Source of the DNA: Cymbidium sinense
Taxonomy: Eukaryota > Streptophyta > Magnoliopsida > Asparagales > Orchidaceae
Length of the DNA stretch: 64,000 nucleotides
Reading direction: 5' to 3'
Assembly: GCA_021442155.1 (NCBI GenBank)
Contig: CM038215.1
Span: forward strand, 210,670,982-210,734,981
Positions 25,405 to 37,900 of this stretch are shown piece after piece (positions within the stretch are counted from its first letter, which is position 1; every line of letters starts with the position of its first letter). A program made the translations under genes and the position numbers. The notes beneath the pieces were generated by a model. That model was not told where the DNA came from and did no database searches. It saw only the letters and a list, made by a program, of their open reading frames with translations.

Positions 25405-27535
25405 TGTTGACCTTATTTTCGTATGAGGTTAATATCATTTCTGAAGTTATTAATTATGACACTTAATCCTAGATTAGAAGCCTCCTAATTAGACACTTAG
25501 GATATTGCACTTAGCGACCTAGTGCATCCTTCTTCGATTTGATCTAACCTAATGGGTTTAGGCAGCCGAAATAGGAATTAAATAAAAACATACACCACTT
25601 GAAATCTAAATTTAATTAGGCTTAGATCAAGGTTTAATTTAAGGAATTAAACCTAATTATCTTATTTAAGCTAAAAATCACATAAACCTAAGAAATTTAA
25701 ATTAAATAAAAAAATTCAAATAAATTATAACAAAATAAGATCAAATAAAATGAAAGAAATCTAAATCCAAATCAAGGTAAAAAATGGTCAACCCTTTTAA
25801 CATAAGTTTGACTAATGTGGCTCCCACCAAGTCAAAGGTCAACCCACCAAATTTGACCAAATGAAATCATTCCAAATGGCCTAAATAATAGAATAAATGT
25901 GTATAAACATGAATCTAAGGAAATTTATTTTTATTTAGTCCTTAAATTAGTTAATTAGACCACTTAGTCTAAATGGGCATAAATGAGTCTTATTCGGTTC
26001 AAACCCAAATCAAATGGAAATCAACTCAATTTTATTATTCAAAAACCATTTGAATGAAACATAATTCAATTATTCATTGGGTCTAATTTGATGAAATTGG
26101 TCGGTTCACTCAAATGAACCCAAACTTAACCCATTAAGCCCAATTTGGGTCAAATGGGTCAAAATTGAAATTAACTTCAAACTAATTGAAATAAATCATT
26201 CCAAATCACTCCATATATGTAATTAAGCATGATTAAAGTTTAAAATAATTTAATTAGGCTAAATGAGTCATTTAAACCAAATTGGAATCAACTTAGCCCA
26301 TTTAAGCTTAAATGGGTTAAATTAAAATGAAATGCAAAATCAACTCAAAACCTAAAGGAATTTAATCAAAATAAAACTTAATAAATCATTAATTAAAGAT
26401 AATTGAACCCAAATTTAAATGAATTAAGTCAAATAAACATAATTAAAACACTTTGAATCCAAATGGCATAAATTGGATTCAAACCTCCAATCCAACTCAA
26501 ATGGACTTGGATTCAACCTAAAATGCACATTGGATTTGATTTGGGTAGCCAAACACAAGCTTAAGGGCTATTGTCATGAGGCCAAAAGCCTAAAATGAAA
26601 AGTCAAAGGGATGAAGTGGATACCATGTGAAGGGATAAGGAATTAAAAAGCAAAGAAGGAAAATCCTACTTACCCTCCTGGATACCTCATCCACATCTTG
26701 GTTTCAACTTGTTTGGCTTCTTTTCAATTAGTTGACAACCTCCAAAGAGAAAATTAAAGGGATAAGGTGGCTTCCTCCATGGGATAGCAAGGAAAGGAAA
26801 AAGAGAAAATCTAAGGAAAGAAGGTGCTGTGCCAAGGAGGAAAAGGGGAGGAAAAGGCTTCCTCCCCTCAAACCTTTCATCCAAAGACAACAACAAGATG
26901 AAGAGAAGCCAATTCAAAGCCTCCCATGAGGCTTTCAACTCTAGCATGCTAGAAATCCACCATGGTCAAGTTCAATCCGTACACATTCTAGGGAGAGCAT
27001 TTTAGGCCAAATTGAATGTCCCTATACATTCTAGGGGTCAAGGCGAGTTTAATCAAATCTTCTCTCAATCCTTACGCCTTTAGTGAGCCAGAGAATGGCC
27101 AAAACTGATGAAAAATGACCATGAGGTGCTCTCCATAGTGTTTGGTGAGGAGGCAAGACACCAAATCACGTCCATGGCTTCATCCCATCGAGGCAAAGGC
27201 GCCTAGAGCACGGTGATCACTGATGATCACCGTCGATGAGGTATGCTTCAAAATTGATACCTTGAGCAATTTGTTTGTTCCTTTGTGAAGAGAATTTGAA
27301 CCCCAAGGAGATCAAACTGTATGGATTGATCTGCGGTCATTTTGCAATCAAAATCATGCTAAATTTCTTCTTAGATCATTGGAAATCGATTAAGTTTGAT
27401 GGACAATCCTCAATTCTACAATAGAAGGAGTGAGAGATAATCCCCACCATCCGCTTCTTCTATTTAGAATGAATGGCCATGATCTATCTGAACAATCTCA
27501 TTTAATCCCTTAAGAAAATTAAAAGATGAATCTTG

Positions 27536-27640
27536 ATGGTCCGATAAAAGATTGGATGATCAGGATCAATCCTTCATGTGCCATCGCTTTTGACATGGGA
27601 TCTACATGGATCCCATGAGGCCCAATAGCGCCACATTGAC
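27536..27640. promoter_or_regulatory. GC-rich dyad island of copy B
   Basis: GATGGTCCGAT...ATTGGATGATC forms an imperfect dyad (27536-27566), and TGGGATCTACATGGATCCC follows. Same position as in the other LTR copies. Confidence 0.4.
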
Positions 27641-29570
27641 ACCACCATTTAAAATGAGAAATTTCTCATTTTTTTGAATTATATAAAAATTAAAAATGCT
27701 AAAATTTTTAAAAAATTATATAGAATAAAATATAAATCCAAACGAAACAAATGAGGGCTCAATAGATTCATCTCAATGTGTGGAATCCGTTAAACCCAAA
27801 ATCCCTAATTAATTTTTGGGTAATTTTGGATTAATTTAGCTTTAAATAAAAATAATTAAACTTAAATTAATTCCAAACCATTAATCCAATTAAAGTAAAC
27901 TTTGGGAAATTCAATTGAGGTTAGAATACACCTTAGAAACTATTTTCATGAATTAATTTAAAGTAAATCAAAAGATATTAAATTTCAAACTCAAAACCTT
28001 AATTTTAATGAAATAAATTAATATTAAATGAAATAAATCATAAAAATTGATCAAATCACAGTAAACTATCATAATAAACTCTAATGAACTTAAACACACC
28101 AATGAAACCCACTAAAACTTAATAAATCATAAAATAAACTAATTTGGTAATTAATTTAATTAATTAATCTAATTAATCAACCCAAAATTAAGAAAATCAC
28201 AATAAATCAACAAAAATTTCAAAAAATTTAAATGAACACTCTATGGATGGATCTTTATAGAGGAATTTAAGAAAAATAAAATGCCTAAGTATATTCTTCT
28301 AAATTAGGCTTAATTTAAGTTTTAAGAAAATAATTAAAACTTTAATTACACCGCAATCATGCATCTGATTAAAATGACACTTTAGAAAAATCAAATTGGC
28401 AAGGAACCCACTTGCCATAAAATTTCAAAGTTAATTAACCTCTTGATTGGAAGTTATTGAATTTTCAATCTCTCCAATCTCTAGGTTGATTTACATGAAA
28501 TAATTATGTAAAAATTCCAAAAATTATAAAAATTTATAAATTTAACTTGAAATACTTCCATCAACTTCAAAACACTTGAAGAAAATTTAAAACAACCTAA
28601 TGCCGAAGAATTTGATCACTTACATACTTAGGGTTTAATGGAAATCATTAACAATACAAAACATAATTAAACTTTAAAGTAAATAATCTTTTAAATTTAT
28701 GATCAGCCAATTAAGGAAATCTTAATCCATAATCAAAGAAAATTGAGATTGGATTAAAACATTAACCTAAATGTATTAGAATTTAAAAGAGGCTAATTAA
28801 GATACTTATGATCTTAGTTAGATTTTTAGGATGAATCTACATCTAATGGTGAAGATTTAATTCTATTAAGATTTAGGATGATTACTGGAATGAGTTCCAC
28901 CCAAAAGTGAAATATATTCTACTTTTTATATTTGAAAACCAAAACTTCACTTTAACATAAAAATGAATTTTAAAAATAAAAACAAAATCATAAATCATTA
29001 AATCATTTGAATTGAAACCATCCAAAGGTAAATCAAAACAAACTTCAAAATTCAAATTAAAACTTGAATTTAAAAGGGCTTAGCTAAGTCTTGCCACACA
29101 AACCTATTTTTTTCACACACTAGATCATTAGGTCACAGATCCAAGACTTAAGTTAGGGGGATCTGTGATATTTTGTGTTGTGATGAGATGTATATTTTGT
29201 AGTGCATTATTTTAGACTGCATGTCTAGGATTGTTTGCCATTAGACTTGATGGTAGGATATTATTTTTAGAATTAATATTGTCTTCTACAATTATGCTAA
29301 ATGGGACAATGATAAAAATAAATTATAAAATTATTGCTTGCTTGCAGGTGCTGAATAGTCCCTCAACATATCCTAATAAGATTTAATTATTTTAATTTGA
29401 AATGTAAATTTAAGTTTAGAATTAGTTTAGAATCTATGGGGTCTAGGATTAGCAGGAGCTGACCCTACCAGCAGATGGGTGTAGAGGTCCCCAATGAAGC
29501 CCAAAGGAGGTCCCTAACGATTGAAATAATCCTGAAAATAAGACCCATAGCTAAACTTATAATTCTAGGC

Positions 29571-29594
29571 TGACCTTTATAAGGGCAAAGCTCG
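29571..29594 (+). promoter_or_regulatory. Core promoter of LTR copy B
   Basis: TGACCTTTATAAGGGCAAAG followed by CTCG is the conserved TATA/AGCTC block, here with TTTATAAGGG. Confidence 0.55.
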
Positions 29595-31105
29595 GCTACC
29601 CATTTTCTCTTTCTTCCGGCATGTATAGTGATACTAGGCCGCATTAGCCTTTATTTAATTTAAAATTAGCTTAATTTATTTTGGTGGACCATAGAATCAA
29701 CCTATATTTTTAGGTTTCTTTCTCTATTATATTTTATGTGATGAATGCTTGGACGATTAGGCTCTCAGGAAAACTAAATTTTTGCCCAATTTAAATTTAA
29801 TGGGTGTGATCATTTAATAAAACTCTTATGGCTAATTGGTCTTTCATAAACTAGAGAATTTTCTCTTGAGCTACATAAAAAGCAGAACATGGGTTAATTT
29901 AAACTGGGTTCATGGTTCCCTATAGAGGCAAGCTCCTATAGTTAATTAAATCTTAAGAAGGGTCTCTTCTTAAGAATACTCTAAAGAAAGAAAGAAGTTA
30001 TTTCTAAGGAGTTCTAAGTTGCTTTCAAATGATTACTTTTTGGAATTTCAATTGGGATTGATTCAAATTGAAGAAAGTTATTTTGGAGGCCAAATAGGAT
30101 GAAGAAGAAAATGCATGTTAATATTGGGATGCCTAGTAGGCATTTCAACTATCCTATAATTGGGCTTTAAATTTTGGAATTTAATTTATATTTTGAGTTA
30201 AAATTTTCTTAGAAATCTAGGGCTTAGATTCTACAATACAAGACTATAAAAATGCCTAGGATTGAAGACTTATTCTAAGAAGGATGCTTCAGAAAATTGT
30301 CTACAAGTGTTTATGGCACTTGTCAAATGCTTGACCTAGTTTTATTTTGTGAATTATCGACCACTCCTCTCTATTGAGGGAATTAATCTATCCCTAATTA
30401 TTCTAGACTTACAACCCTCCTAGAAAGGCCTGCTAGCTAACACGACCTAAGTGTATTTTAAATTCATGACACTAACTCTCATAAATGTAAGATGGTTAGG
30501 CTGTTATATTTTTAAGAAAGGAATTTATGAACCTATACTCACTCTCTAATCTCTAGGATCATGTAGGGTATGAAATGCATCTAATTAATGCACATTTTCA
30601 TATTTTTAAGTGTTTTGATTCAAGATTTGTTTGAGGTCTTGGGTATGCATTTTTTATGCCTAATTTCATGCAATTAAAAATGGTTGGGGGCCAAATCAAT
30701 AATACAAGGCAGGCTTCCCCAAGAAGGTGGTCATCCTAACAAATCATATGCCCCTTATGTGCAATGGGAGATGTTTCCCAATTCAAGTATAGGAGCAATA
30801 TGATTTTATGGTTCCAAGACCTAATTAATTTTTAATTGATTTTAAGTTTTGCCTAAGGTTTTAATTTGTGTGAGGATTCAAATTTCTTTTTTTTTTTTTG
30901 TTTAGTTGTTTAGATTTAAGTTAGGTATAAAATTTAGTTTTCCTATGAGGCATTCAATCACAGGAAAGCACAACACAAAAAGAAACCTAGAAAAATAGGT
31001 TGATTCTATTACACACCTAATATAAATTAAGCCAATTTAATTTTATAAAAATTTCAATGTGGTCAGGTACTACTATTCACCCTGCAAGAAAGACTAAACT
31101 CACAA

Positions 31106-31130
31106 TCGAGCTCTACCCTTATACAGCCTA
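31106..31130 (-). promoter_or_regulatory. Core promoter of LTR copy E
   Basis: On the - strand: TAGGCTGTATAAGGGTAGAG then CTCG, the conserved block. Confidence 0.55.
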
Positions 31131-33404
31131 ACCTAGAACTACTAGTTTAGATCTATGGTTCATTTCCAATATTGTCTCCTTCTTTAGGGACATCCATTGA
31201 GCTTCATAGGTGACCACTACACCTATCTTCTGGTAGGGTCAGCTCCTGCTAATCCTAGATCCCATAGATTAACCTAATTCTAAGCTCAAATTTATATTTT
31301 GAAATTCAAATATAATTCCTATTCTCTACAAAAAAAATGTCAGCAAAATACAAATAACACACAATAGTTATATTTTATAAATATACGGGCTTAGCATTAG
31401 CTGCTTTCCAAGCCCAGCTATCCTATGGGCTATACTTAAGGACTTAAATATACCTGTAAGAAAAGAACATTTTAAATTTATTTATGATAGCAATCCTTTC
31501 CAGCATTGCCCACTATAGAAGGTAATGTTAGGTCTAAAAGAACGTCCTATGATCAAGTCTAATGGGCAAACAATCCTAGACATACAATCAAAAATAGGAC
31601 ACCACAAAAACATTTGAAGAACATCACATCGCAACACATCACAGGGAATCATAAAGAATCACAGAATAGCCTAACCTAAGTTTAGGGTCTGTGACCTAAT
31701 CTAGTGTGTAAAGAAACTATGCTTGTGTAGAAAGACTTTGCTAGATCTCTTTAGTTGAAGTTTCAATTTGGGTTTTAAGTTTATTTGAATTTTACATTAG
31801 GATGGTTTCAATTCTAATGATTTGATGATTTGTTTTCATTTTCATTTCACTTTTATTTGGCTTAAGTGAAGTTTAGGTTTTCAAGAATGAAGAGTATAAT
31901 GGATTCCACTTTAGGTTGGAACCCATTCTATTCAACATCCTAACTCCTAATGGAATGAAATCCTCATCCTAAGATGAAGATCCATCCTAAAGGTCTAACT
32001 AATATTCTTAAGTATCTTAATTAATCCTTTTAGTTTCACTTAGATGACTTGAGTTTGAGCTTAGTTTGGATTTTGAATTGATGTTTCAATTCTTATCTTT
32101 GGAATTTGATTCTTCATTTTATTTATATTGATTTTATTTGACTTTCATTCTTAGTTTGGTTTATTATTTTAAATTGATTTGGTTTATTTCATTTATTTTA
32201 TTTGATTTTTTCAATTGTTTCATTTGATTTGGATTTATGCTTAAGTTTGTTGAATTTATGTTCATTCATTTAGTTTGATTTATATTAACCTAAGGAACTT
32301 AGGTCAATGTTTGAATTCATTCTTAGGTTCGATTGATTATATATTACGATTTCATTAAGTGTTGTTTATGATTTCATTAACTTAAGGTTTAATTATTTTT
32401 AAAATGCATTATTAATTTCCTTAACCCTTAAGTAAAGAAATGATTAAGTTCTTTGATTTAGGATGTTGGCAAACCATCCTAAATATTTTTGATGTTTTAC
32501 TAAGATTAGTCAAAATTATTTCTTGATTTGATGAACTTATAAATTTTTTTATTAATTATTTGATTCATATTGACCTAAAAATTTGAAAATTCAACAATTC
32601 CTAATCCAAAGGACAATTGGGTTTAAATTTTTTATGGCAAATGGGGTTCCATCCTAATTTCATGTTTCCAAAGTATCACCTTGATTAGATTCAAAATTAA
32701 AGGTGTAATTAAGGTTTTAATTATTTTATTAAAACCCAAATTAGGCCTAATTTGATGCAAATCATTTAGTGATTTTATTTTTCAATGATTCCTCTCTAAA
32801 AGATGTTTCTAAAGAGTGTTCATTCATAATTGTTGAAGATTTGGTTGATTTATTAAGATTTATTTAATTTCTAGTTAAGTATTTGAATTATTTAATTTAA
32901 TTATTTATCTAATTATGTTATTTTGTGATTTATTAAGGTCCAATGAGTTTCATAGATTATTTTATGTTCATTAGAGTTCATTAAGTTGATTTAAAGTTAT
33001 TTAATTCATCTTCATGAGTTATTTCATTTTATTTTAATTTATTTGATTAAAATTGAGTTTTAGGATTTGAAATTTCTTTTCTAATGAATTACATCGAGTT
33101 AATTCATGAAAAATTTTCCTAAGGTGTGTTTGAACCTCGATTTTAGTTCCCAGAGTTTCATTTAAATTATATAATGGTTTGTGATTAATTAGGGTTTAAT
33201 TGATTTCATTCAAAGTCAAATTAAGGTTAAAATATCTTAAAATAATTTGGGAATTTTAATTTTAGTGGATTCTTCTCATCAAGATGAATCCATAGAGTGA
33301 AAGTTTGCAATTTTTGGATTTATATTTAATTTTCTATAATGTTTTCAATTTCTATGATTTTTAATTAATTTCAAAGGGATTTACTCATTTTAGGGCTATG
33401 GGCT

Positions 33405-33545
33405 GACGCGGAAGCCTACATGGCATCGTTGTCATATGTTGAGGTGGGAGTGGACCACGTGGATCCCGCATGGCATCTGCATCAGAGCTATTCCATGCGC
33501 GAATCTAGACCATCCGATCTTCGAACGGATGGTATGATTCATTCT
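33405..33545. promoter_or_regulatory. GC-rich dyad island of copy E
   Basis: It contains CCACGTGG (a palindromic G-box), CGCATGGCATCTGC and the near-perfect dyad CCATCCGATC TTCGAA CGGATGG (about 33510-33532), the best-preserved version of this dyad in the window. Confidence 0.5.
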
Positions 33546-34272
33546 ACAGTTTTTTAAAGGGGTAAAATTGGATCAACTGACTAAGTCATAGTCATCTATT
33601 TCAAATAGAAGGATCAAATGGTAAAATTATATCCCATAAATCTCAGATGAAAGACAGCCCACGTCCGTCACTTTTGCCAAAATTTTAATGATCGTTGGCT
33701 AATTTTAACTAATTTTCAAATACAAAATGATTAAGGATCAATTTCCTTTCAAAATGGACCTAAATTGAATGCCTAAAGGATTGATGGTGGAGTGTACCTA
33801 AATTTTGGCGATGATCAGAGGTGGGATCGACTATATTAGCTTTGTCTCAATATAAGGAAGACATGTATGCAATTTGGAAGCTTGCCTACCCATGGATTGC
33901 TCCCTACACCAACTTCGGATCAAAATCTACTTTGGTCATTCTTCGGCTCACTGACGAGGGGATGAGGTGGTTATTTGATTGAGATCATATGGACCTCTAG
34001 AATGTGTTGGAACATTTAATTTGATGTGGGAGAGTCTCCCTTGCATTTCACCATTAAAAGAGCTCATATTCCATTAGGTTCTATTTATTTTTTGACGTGT
34101 GAGTGGAGTGGAGTTAGGGGAAGGGTCTCCTCCTTCATCTCTACCCTTGGTGAACAATTTGAGATGAAAAGATGAAGGGAACTTTCCATGCTTGGTGAAG
34201 AGCCATGCTTATGGCCTTCTAGGTGGCCAAATTCCAACCACCGGTGGCGGAAATTTTGGCCAAGGGGTGGAT

Positions 34273-34788
34273 TTAATGCCCTTTGGCCTTGTGAGCAAGT
34301 TTGGATGAAGAATTGGAAGAAAGGAGGGCCATATTCAAGTCTCTAAAGTCTATGCAAATATGTATTTTACCATTCTTTTTCTTTACGGGGACTTTATTGG
34401 CTAGCCAATCAGGATATTGTTCTTCTCTCATAAAGGCAGCTTCATTCAGTTTCTTCACTTCAATAATTACTTGTTGTTCAATCTCTAGGCACATTCCCCT
34501 AAGAGCTTGCTTTACTAGAATTACATTAGGTTTAATATCTAATTTATGCATGACAACATCTAGAGATAAACCTAGCATTTCATTATAGCTCCAAGCAAAG
34601 CAATCTTTATATTTAAGGAGTAAAGTGATTAAATCTTCAAAATCTTCTAGAACTAGAAAAGTACTAATAAAATTTGGCTTTGGGTCTTCAACAGTTCCTA
34701 GGTTAACCTTCTTTAACTCATCAATAATAGACTTTATTTCTTCCTCAAACTCAAGAGGAGCATTGAAGTAAGCAAACATCATATTCAT
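34273..34788 (-). pseudogene. pol: Ty3/gypsy reverse transcriptase, N-terminal part only
   Basis: A 171-codon open stretch. Residues 60-100 hold the segment that precedes the RT fingers (DCFAWSYNEMLGL, V-H-L-I). Residues 115-155 hold EVKKLNEA, PDWLANKVPVKKKNGK and CIDFRDLN, the first conserved RT blocks of Ty3/gypsy. The frame then runs into unrelated sequence at the LTR junction, so the catalytic YxDD block, RNase H and integrase are absent. It would copy element RNA into DNA, but this remnant cannot. The ATG may be internal, since the polyprotein continues upstream. Confidence 0.85.
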
Positions 34789-35294
34789 TTGTTGTTTCTA
34801 TGCATAATTCCTCTAAAGAGTTAGATAAAATTTTAGATAATTGATATGATTCTAGATGATTGCTTATCATTAAATAATGTTCTATATCATCTAATGGTTC
34901 AACAATACCAAATCTAATGCCAGCTTTGGAATTTGAATTTTTTGTTTAGTATTCCACAAACTTTCCATTCATTAAGTTGTATATCTAGGCCAAGTACTTG
35001 CAAGAAAATCACGTTTCATGGAGTTTTAATACACTCAGAGTACCAGTCAAAAGAAGGCTCTATTATTTCATTTGATAATGGATCTTCAAGCTTTACATTT
35101 GCTTCTGAGTTAAAGGTCCAGGTACATAATAGAATTTTGATAACTTTCCCACTTCTCCTGACAAATTAGAGGCCACTTTAACTTACAATTGAAATATTTT
35201 ATTTTGAACAAAGGGTGTCAAAGTTAAAGTATCCACATATTTCTTTAATTTTTTTAAATGTGGAGAGCCCAGGTTCATCCTTTAATGCCCTAAT
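34789..35294 (-). pseudogene. Decayed pol linker between protease and RT
   Basis: No long open stretch on the - strand. It joins the Lys-rich linker to RT in the expected order and is presumably the decayed inter-domain part of the polyprotein. No motif could be identified. Confidence 0.4.
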
Positions 35295-35561
35295 TTATTC
35301 TTTAGCACTATCTGATTCTAATGTAATATCAAACTTTATCGAGGCATCTTTTTGAATGGAATCCTTATCAAAACTGGATTCCAAATCAATCTGTATCACT
35401 TGAGGTTCTTTTTCTTTTTCTTTTCTTTTTCTTTTTTTTCCTTCTTTTCTTTTTCTCTTTTTCATTTGTTGCATTATTTGGTGCCTCAATAATGTTGGAT
35501 TACACAAAATCATATTTTGGCTTCTTAGGCTTGTAATAAGTCGCATCTTCATAAAGTTCAA
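35295..35561 (-). pseudogene. Lys-rich linker of the gypsy polyprotein
   Basis: The 88-codon stretch has a run of Lys, Arg and Glu in its middle, encoded by a polypyrimidine tract on the + strand (35407-35463), and an acidic tail. It overlaps the end of the protease frame by a frameshift. The run may be expanded microsatellite rather than functional protein. Confidence 0.45.
35407..35463. repeat. Polypyrimidine low-complexity tract (TTTTC-rich)
   Basis: Irregular TTTTTC and TTTTCC units on the + strand, inside decayed pol. Confidence 0.8.
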
Positions 35562-36110
35562 TTACATGAACAAAGAATGGTTGTGTATCTCCTTTCATAG
35601 TGCATTCCACTTCATCCTTAGTGTACTTAATACACTGGTGGAGTGAAGAAGGAACCATTCTATACTTATGACTACAATCTCTACTTAAGAGGGCATTAAA
35701 GGATGTGTTTGAGTCTATGATATAAAATTTAGCTTCAATTTTTATTCTTCCTATTTCCAACAATATCATGGTTGAACCTAAAGACTTCTCCCTAGTTTCG
35801 TTGAAATTGCTCAGTAGAATTTTATCTGAATAGAGTATTTTGGTATCTATCTTCAGGAATAATAATGTTTTATAGTTCATAAGATTGACTGATGCACTAG
35901 GGTATACCATAACTCTTAATAATCTGATATTTTCTATTTTGATAGAAATGTAAAGGGGACGGTTATGATCAATAGTCCCCAAAAGTAGATCCTCATCAAA
36001 GAAAGTAACTCTTGGGATCTCCTTGAAGTAGCAATCCTCATATGAGGAAGTTGCAGCTAGCTGGGTCAGGTATGTCTTTGGGTCAAGTAATGCTTATACT
36101 AATGACTCTC
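35500..36110 (-). pseudogene. Ty3/gypsy aspartic protease remnant
   Basis: Reading on the - strand from about 36060: VTFFDEDLL, then HNRPLYI, then a VMVYPSASVNLM block, and NALLSRD...YRMVPSSLHQCIKY at the end. The block that should hold the catalytic Asp in a D-x-G-S/A arrangement reads YPSAS, so the catalytic residue is lost. The order and text parallel the + strand protease at 15860-22750, showing the two elements are related. The enzyme would cut the polyprotein during particle maturation. Confidence 0.8.
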
Positions 36111-36887
36111 TCATTTCTTTTGAGAAAACAAGAGCATCATAATTACTTAGCCTAACAAAACATTTCTTAAGATGGGCTAAAATGTTGTAGTCTACCTTAT
36201 GAGCATTTGGCTCAACTATTGTTTCTTTTAGCAAAGGTTCTAGGTTTGAACTTTAATCCACAATTTTCTTCCCTTTATCTTTAGGAGAAGAAGGTAGGCA
36301 AGGTGGTAAAACTCTTCCACCATAGTGATTGACTTCAGTAATATCTCCATGGGTTGTGTCTAACTGATCCTCATCACTAATTTCCTTCTATAGAGATTGA
36401 TCAGAATCTAATAATTCTATCTTTATTCTAAGAGGATTTCCTTGTAGGAATTCCATATGACTATCAGTATTTGATCTTGATTCGTAAAACACAGCATGAT
36501 AATTTTCTTTTTTATCACTTTCTTTTTCATCATTTTCAATTATATGCTCATCCTAAATAGCAAAAATATATGAAACGCCTTTGGAGATAGACTTTTTATT
36601 TATCTTTCAAAAAGAGTACAATAAGATAAAGGCATGTAAGGTTTTACCTTTCCAGCTTTATCGTACAAAATTCTATCATATACAATAGATGTCCTTCCCT
36701 CACCACTCTCTCCAGTCTTCTTCATTGCTGAAGATGTTAAAATAGGTAGAGGTGGAACTCACTCTCTCAACTCCAGTGGATCAATCTAGATGATCTTCCT
36801 CCAAGTCTTCGTCGAATCTTGCATAACATTTTAAAATTTTTTTTATCATATAATTTTTAGAAGAACAGGATAGATTTAAATCCCATT
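36111..36887 (-). pseudogene. Pre-protease region of the gypsy polyprotein
   Basis: On the - strand it reads NAHKVDYNILAHLKKCFVRL and NYDALVFSKEMRESL (about 36200-36120), the conserved block that precedes protease in this group. Upstream lies an acidic, Ser/Glu-rich stretch. It has a few stops. The right part, toward 36887, is the coding sequence into which the LINE inserted. Confidence 0.6.
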
Positions 36888-36904
36888 CATCTATAGAATG
36901 AGTA
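36888..36904 (+). repeat. LINE target site duplication, left (17 bp)
   Basis: CATCTATAGAATGAGTA, repeated exactly at 39976-39992. Both copies encode the same HSID residues of the gypsy frame on the - strand, confirming the insertion point. Confidence 0.92.
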
Positions 36905-37129
36905 ACGTTACCTTTGCTAGTCCCAAGTCCAGATGTGAAAAGTGGAGGGTTGTGATAGGTAGTCGACAACCAAACAAAACTTGTCAAAATAATCAAGACA
37001 TGAATCTTTTAAACCTTTGTGTTAATGCTAGGGCATCCCCTGAAGTGTATGATGCTTGAATACAAAAATGTGCAAGAACCACCGACGCGTGCGGTAGTGT
37101 TAAATAAGCAAGGGTTCCCACATTATGAT

Positions 37130-37900
37130 GGACAAAGAAGTTAGTCCATGAAACTAGAATTAGGTTAGGATCTTGGAATATAGGTGCTCTTATAGGTAAA
37201 TTAATGGAATTAATAGATATTATGGTTCTTAAAAAGATTAATATTTTATGTGTTCAAGATACTAAATGGGTTGGGGAGAAGGCTAGGAGATTGATAGTTT
37301 AGGTTTTAAACTTTAGTATTTAGGTAGAAGTTGAACTAGAAATGGTGTAGGTGTGATTATAGATAAAAGTTTGTAGGATAATGTTATAAATATTAATAAA
37401 AGTGGAGATAGAATTATAGCTTTAAAGATTATTGTTGATACTAAGATTATCAATGTTATAAGTGTTTATGCTCCTTGAGTTGGTTTGGATGTAAGCTCAA
37501 AAGAAAAATTTTGGAATGAATTAGAGGGATTAATACAAAAGATACCTCTTGAAGAAAAGTATTTATTGGAGGGGATTTAAATGGACATGTTGGTAGAGTG
37601 GTAGAAGATTTTAAAAGTATTCATGGTGGTTATGGATTTGGAGTGACTAATAAAGAAGGTAGGACTATATTAGATTTTGCCTTAGCTTATGATTTTAGTA
37701 GTTGCTAATACTTTATTTAAGAAAAAGAGATGAGCATATTATTACTTATAAAAATGGATCTAGTAAAACATAGATTGATTATTTTCTGATAAGAAAAATA
37801 GATCGCTTAGATTGTAAAGATTGTAAGGTTATTCCAAGTGAAAGTTTAAGTACCCAACATCGATTGTTAGTTTTAGATTTTAAGATGAAAGGTTGTAAAG
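37130..37900 (+). pseudogene. LINE apurinic/apyrimidinic-like endonuclease domain
   Basis: The frame at 37150 encodes RIRLGSWNIGALIGK, the start of this endonuclease fold, followed by INILCVQDTKWVGEKA with the Q-D-T block. Further down come GGDLNGHVG (about 37570), the D-x-N active-site segment, and later a STQHRLLVLD segment with the terminal His. The domain nicks target DNA to prime reverse transcription. Stops and frameshifts break it. Confidence 0.85.

Larger units (their letters stand above)
25405..29800 (+). mobile_element. Truncated family 1 LTR (copy B)
   Basis: It begins TGTTGACCTTATTTTC, and the downstream text follows the reverse complement of copies A and C: TTGACC words (25790-26560), GC-rich dyad (27536-27640), TATA block (29571-29594), and then GATGAATGCTTGGACGATTA (about 29740-29760). 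The match stops near 29800 within the last fifth of the LTR, where the next copy starts in the opposite direction. Compared with copy C, about 1 kb of the AT-rich middle is absent. The small open frames at 26687-26947 and 26732-26929 overlap on opposite strands and are not genes. Confidence 0.75.
29801..34270 (-). mobile_element. Truncated family 1 LTR (copy E), probable 3' LTR
   Basis: Its text runs in the same direction as copy C. Examples are CCTATAGAGGCAAGCTCCTA (29920), GAAAGCACAACACAAAAAGA (about 30964), the TATA block (31106-31130) and the GC-rich island (33405-33545). It lacks the first 1.3 kb of the LTR and about the last 0.1 kb. On its right it fuses directly to reverse transcriptase coding sequence at about 34270. 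By position it is the 3' LTR of the - strand element whose 5' LTR is 43191-49884. A stretch near 31190-31270 looks about 80% identical between the two by eye. Confidence 0.75.

Noticed and set aside
26687..26947. Two overlapping frames of 86 and 65 codons
   Set aside because: Opposite-strand overlap within LTR copy B, Lys-rich low-complexity text, no counterpart in other copies.
34301..34588. 95-codon + strand frame
   Set aside because: Antisense shadow of the RT frame at 34273-34788.
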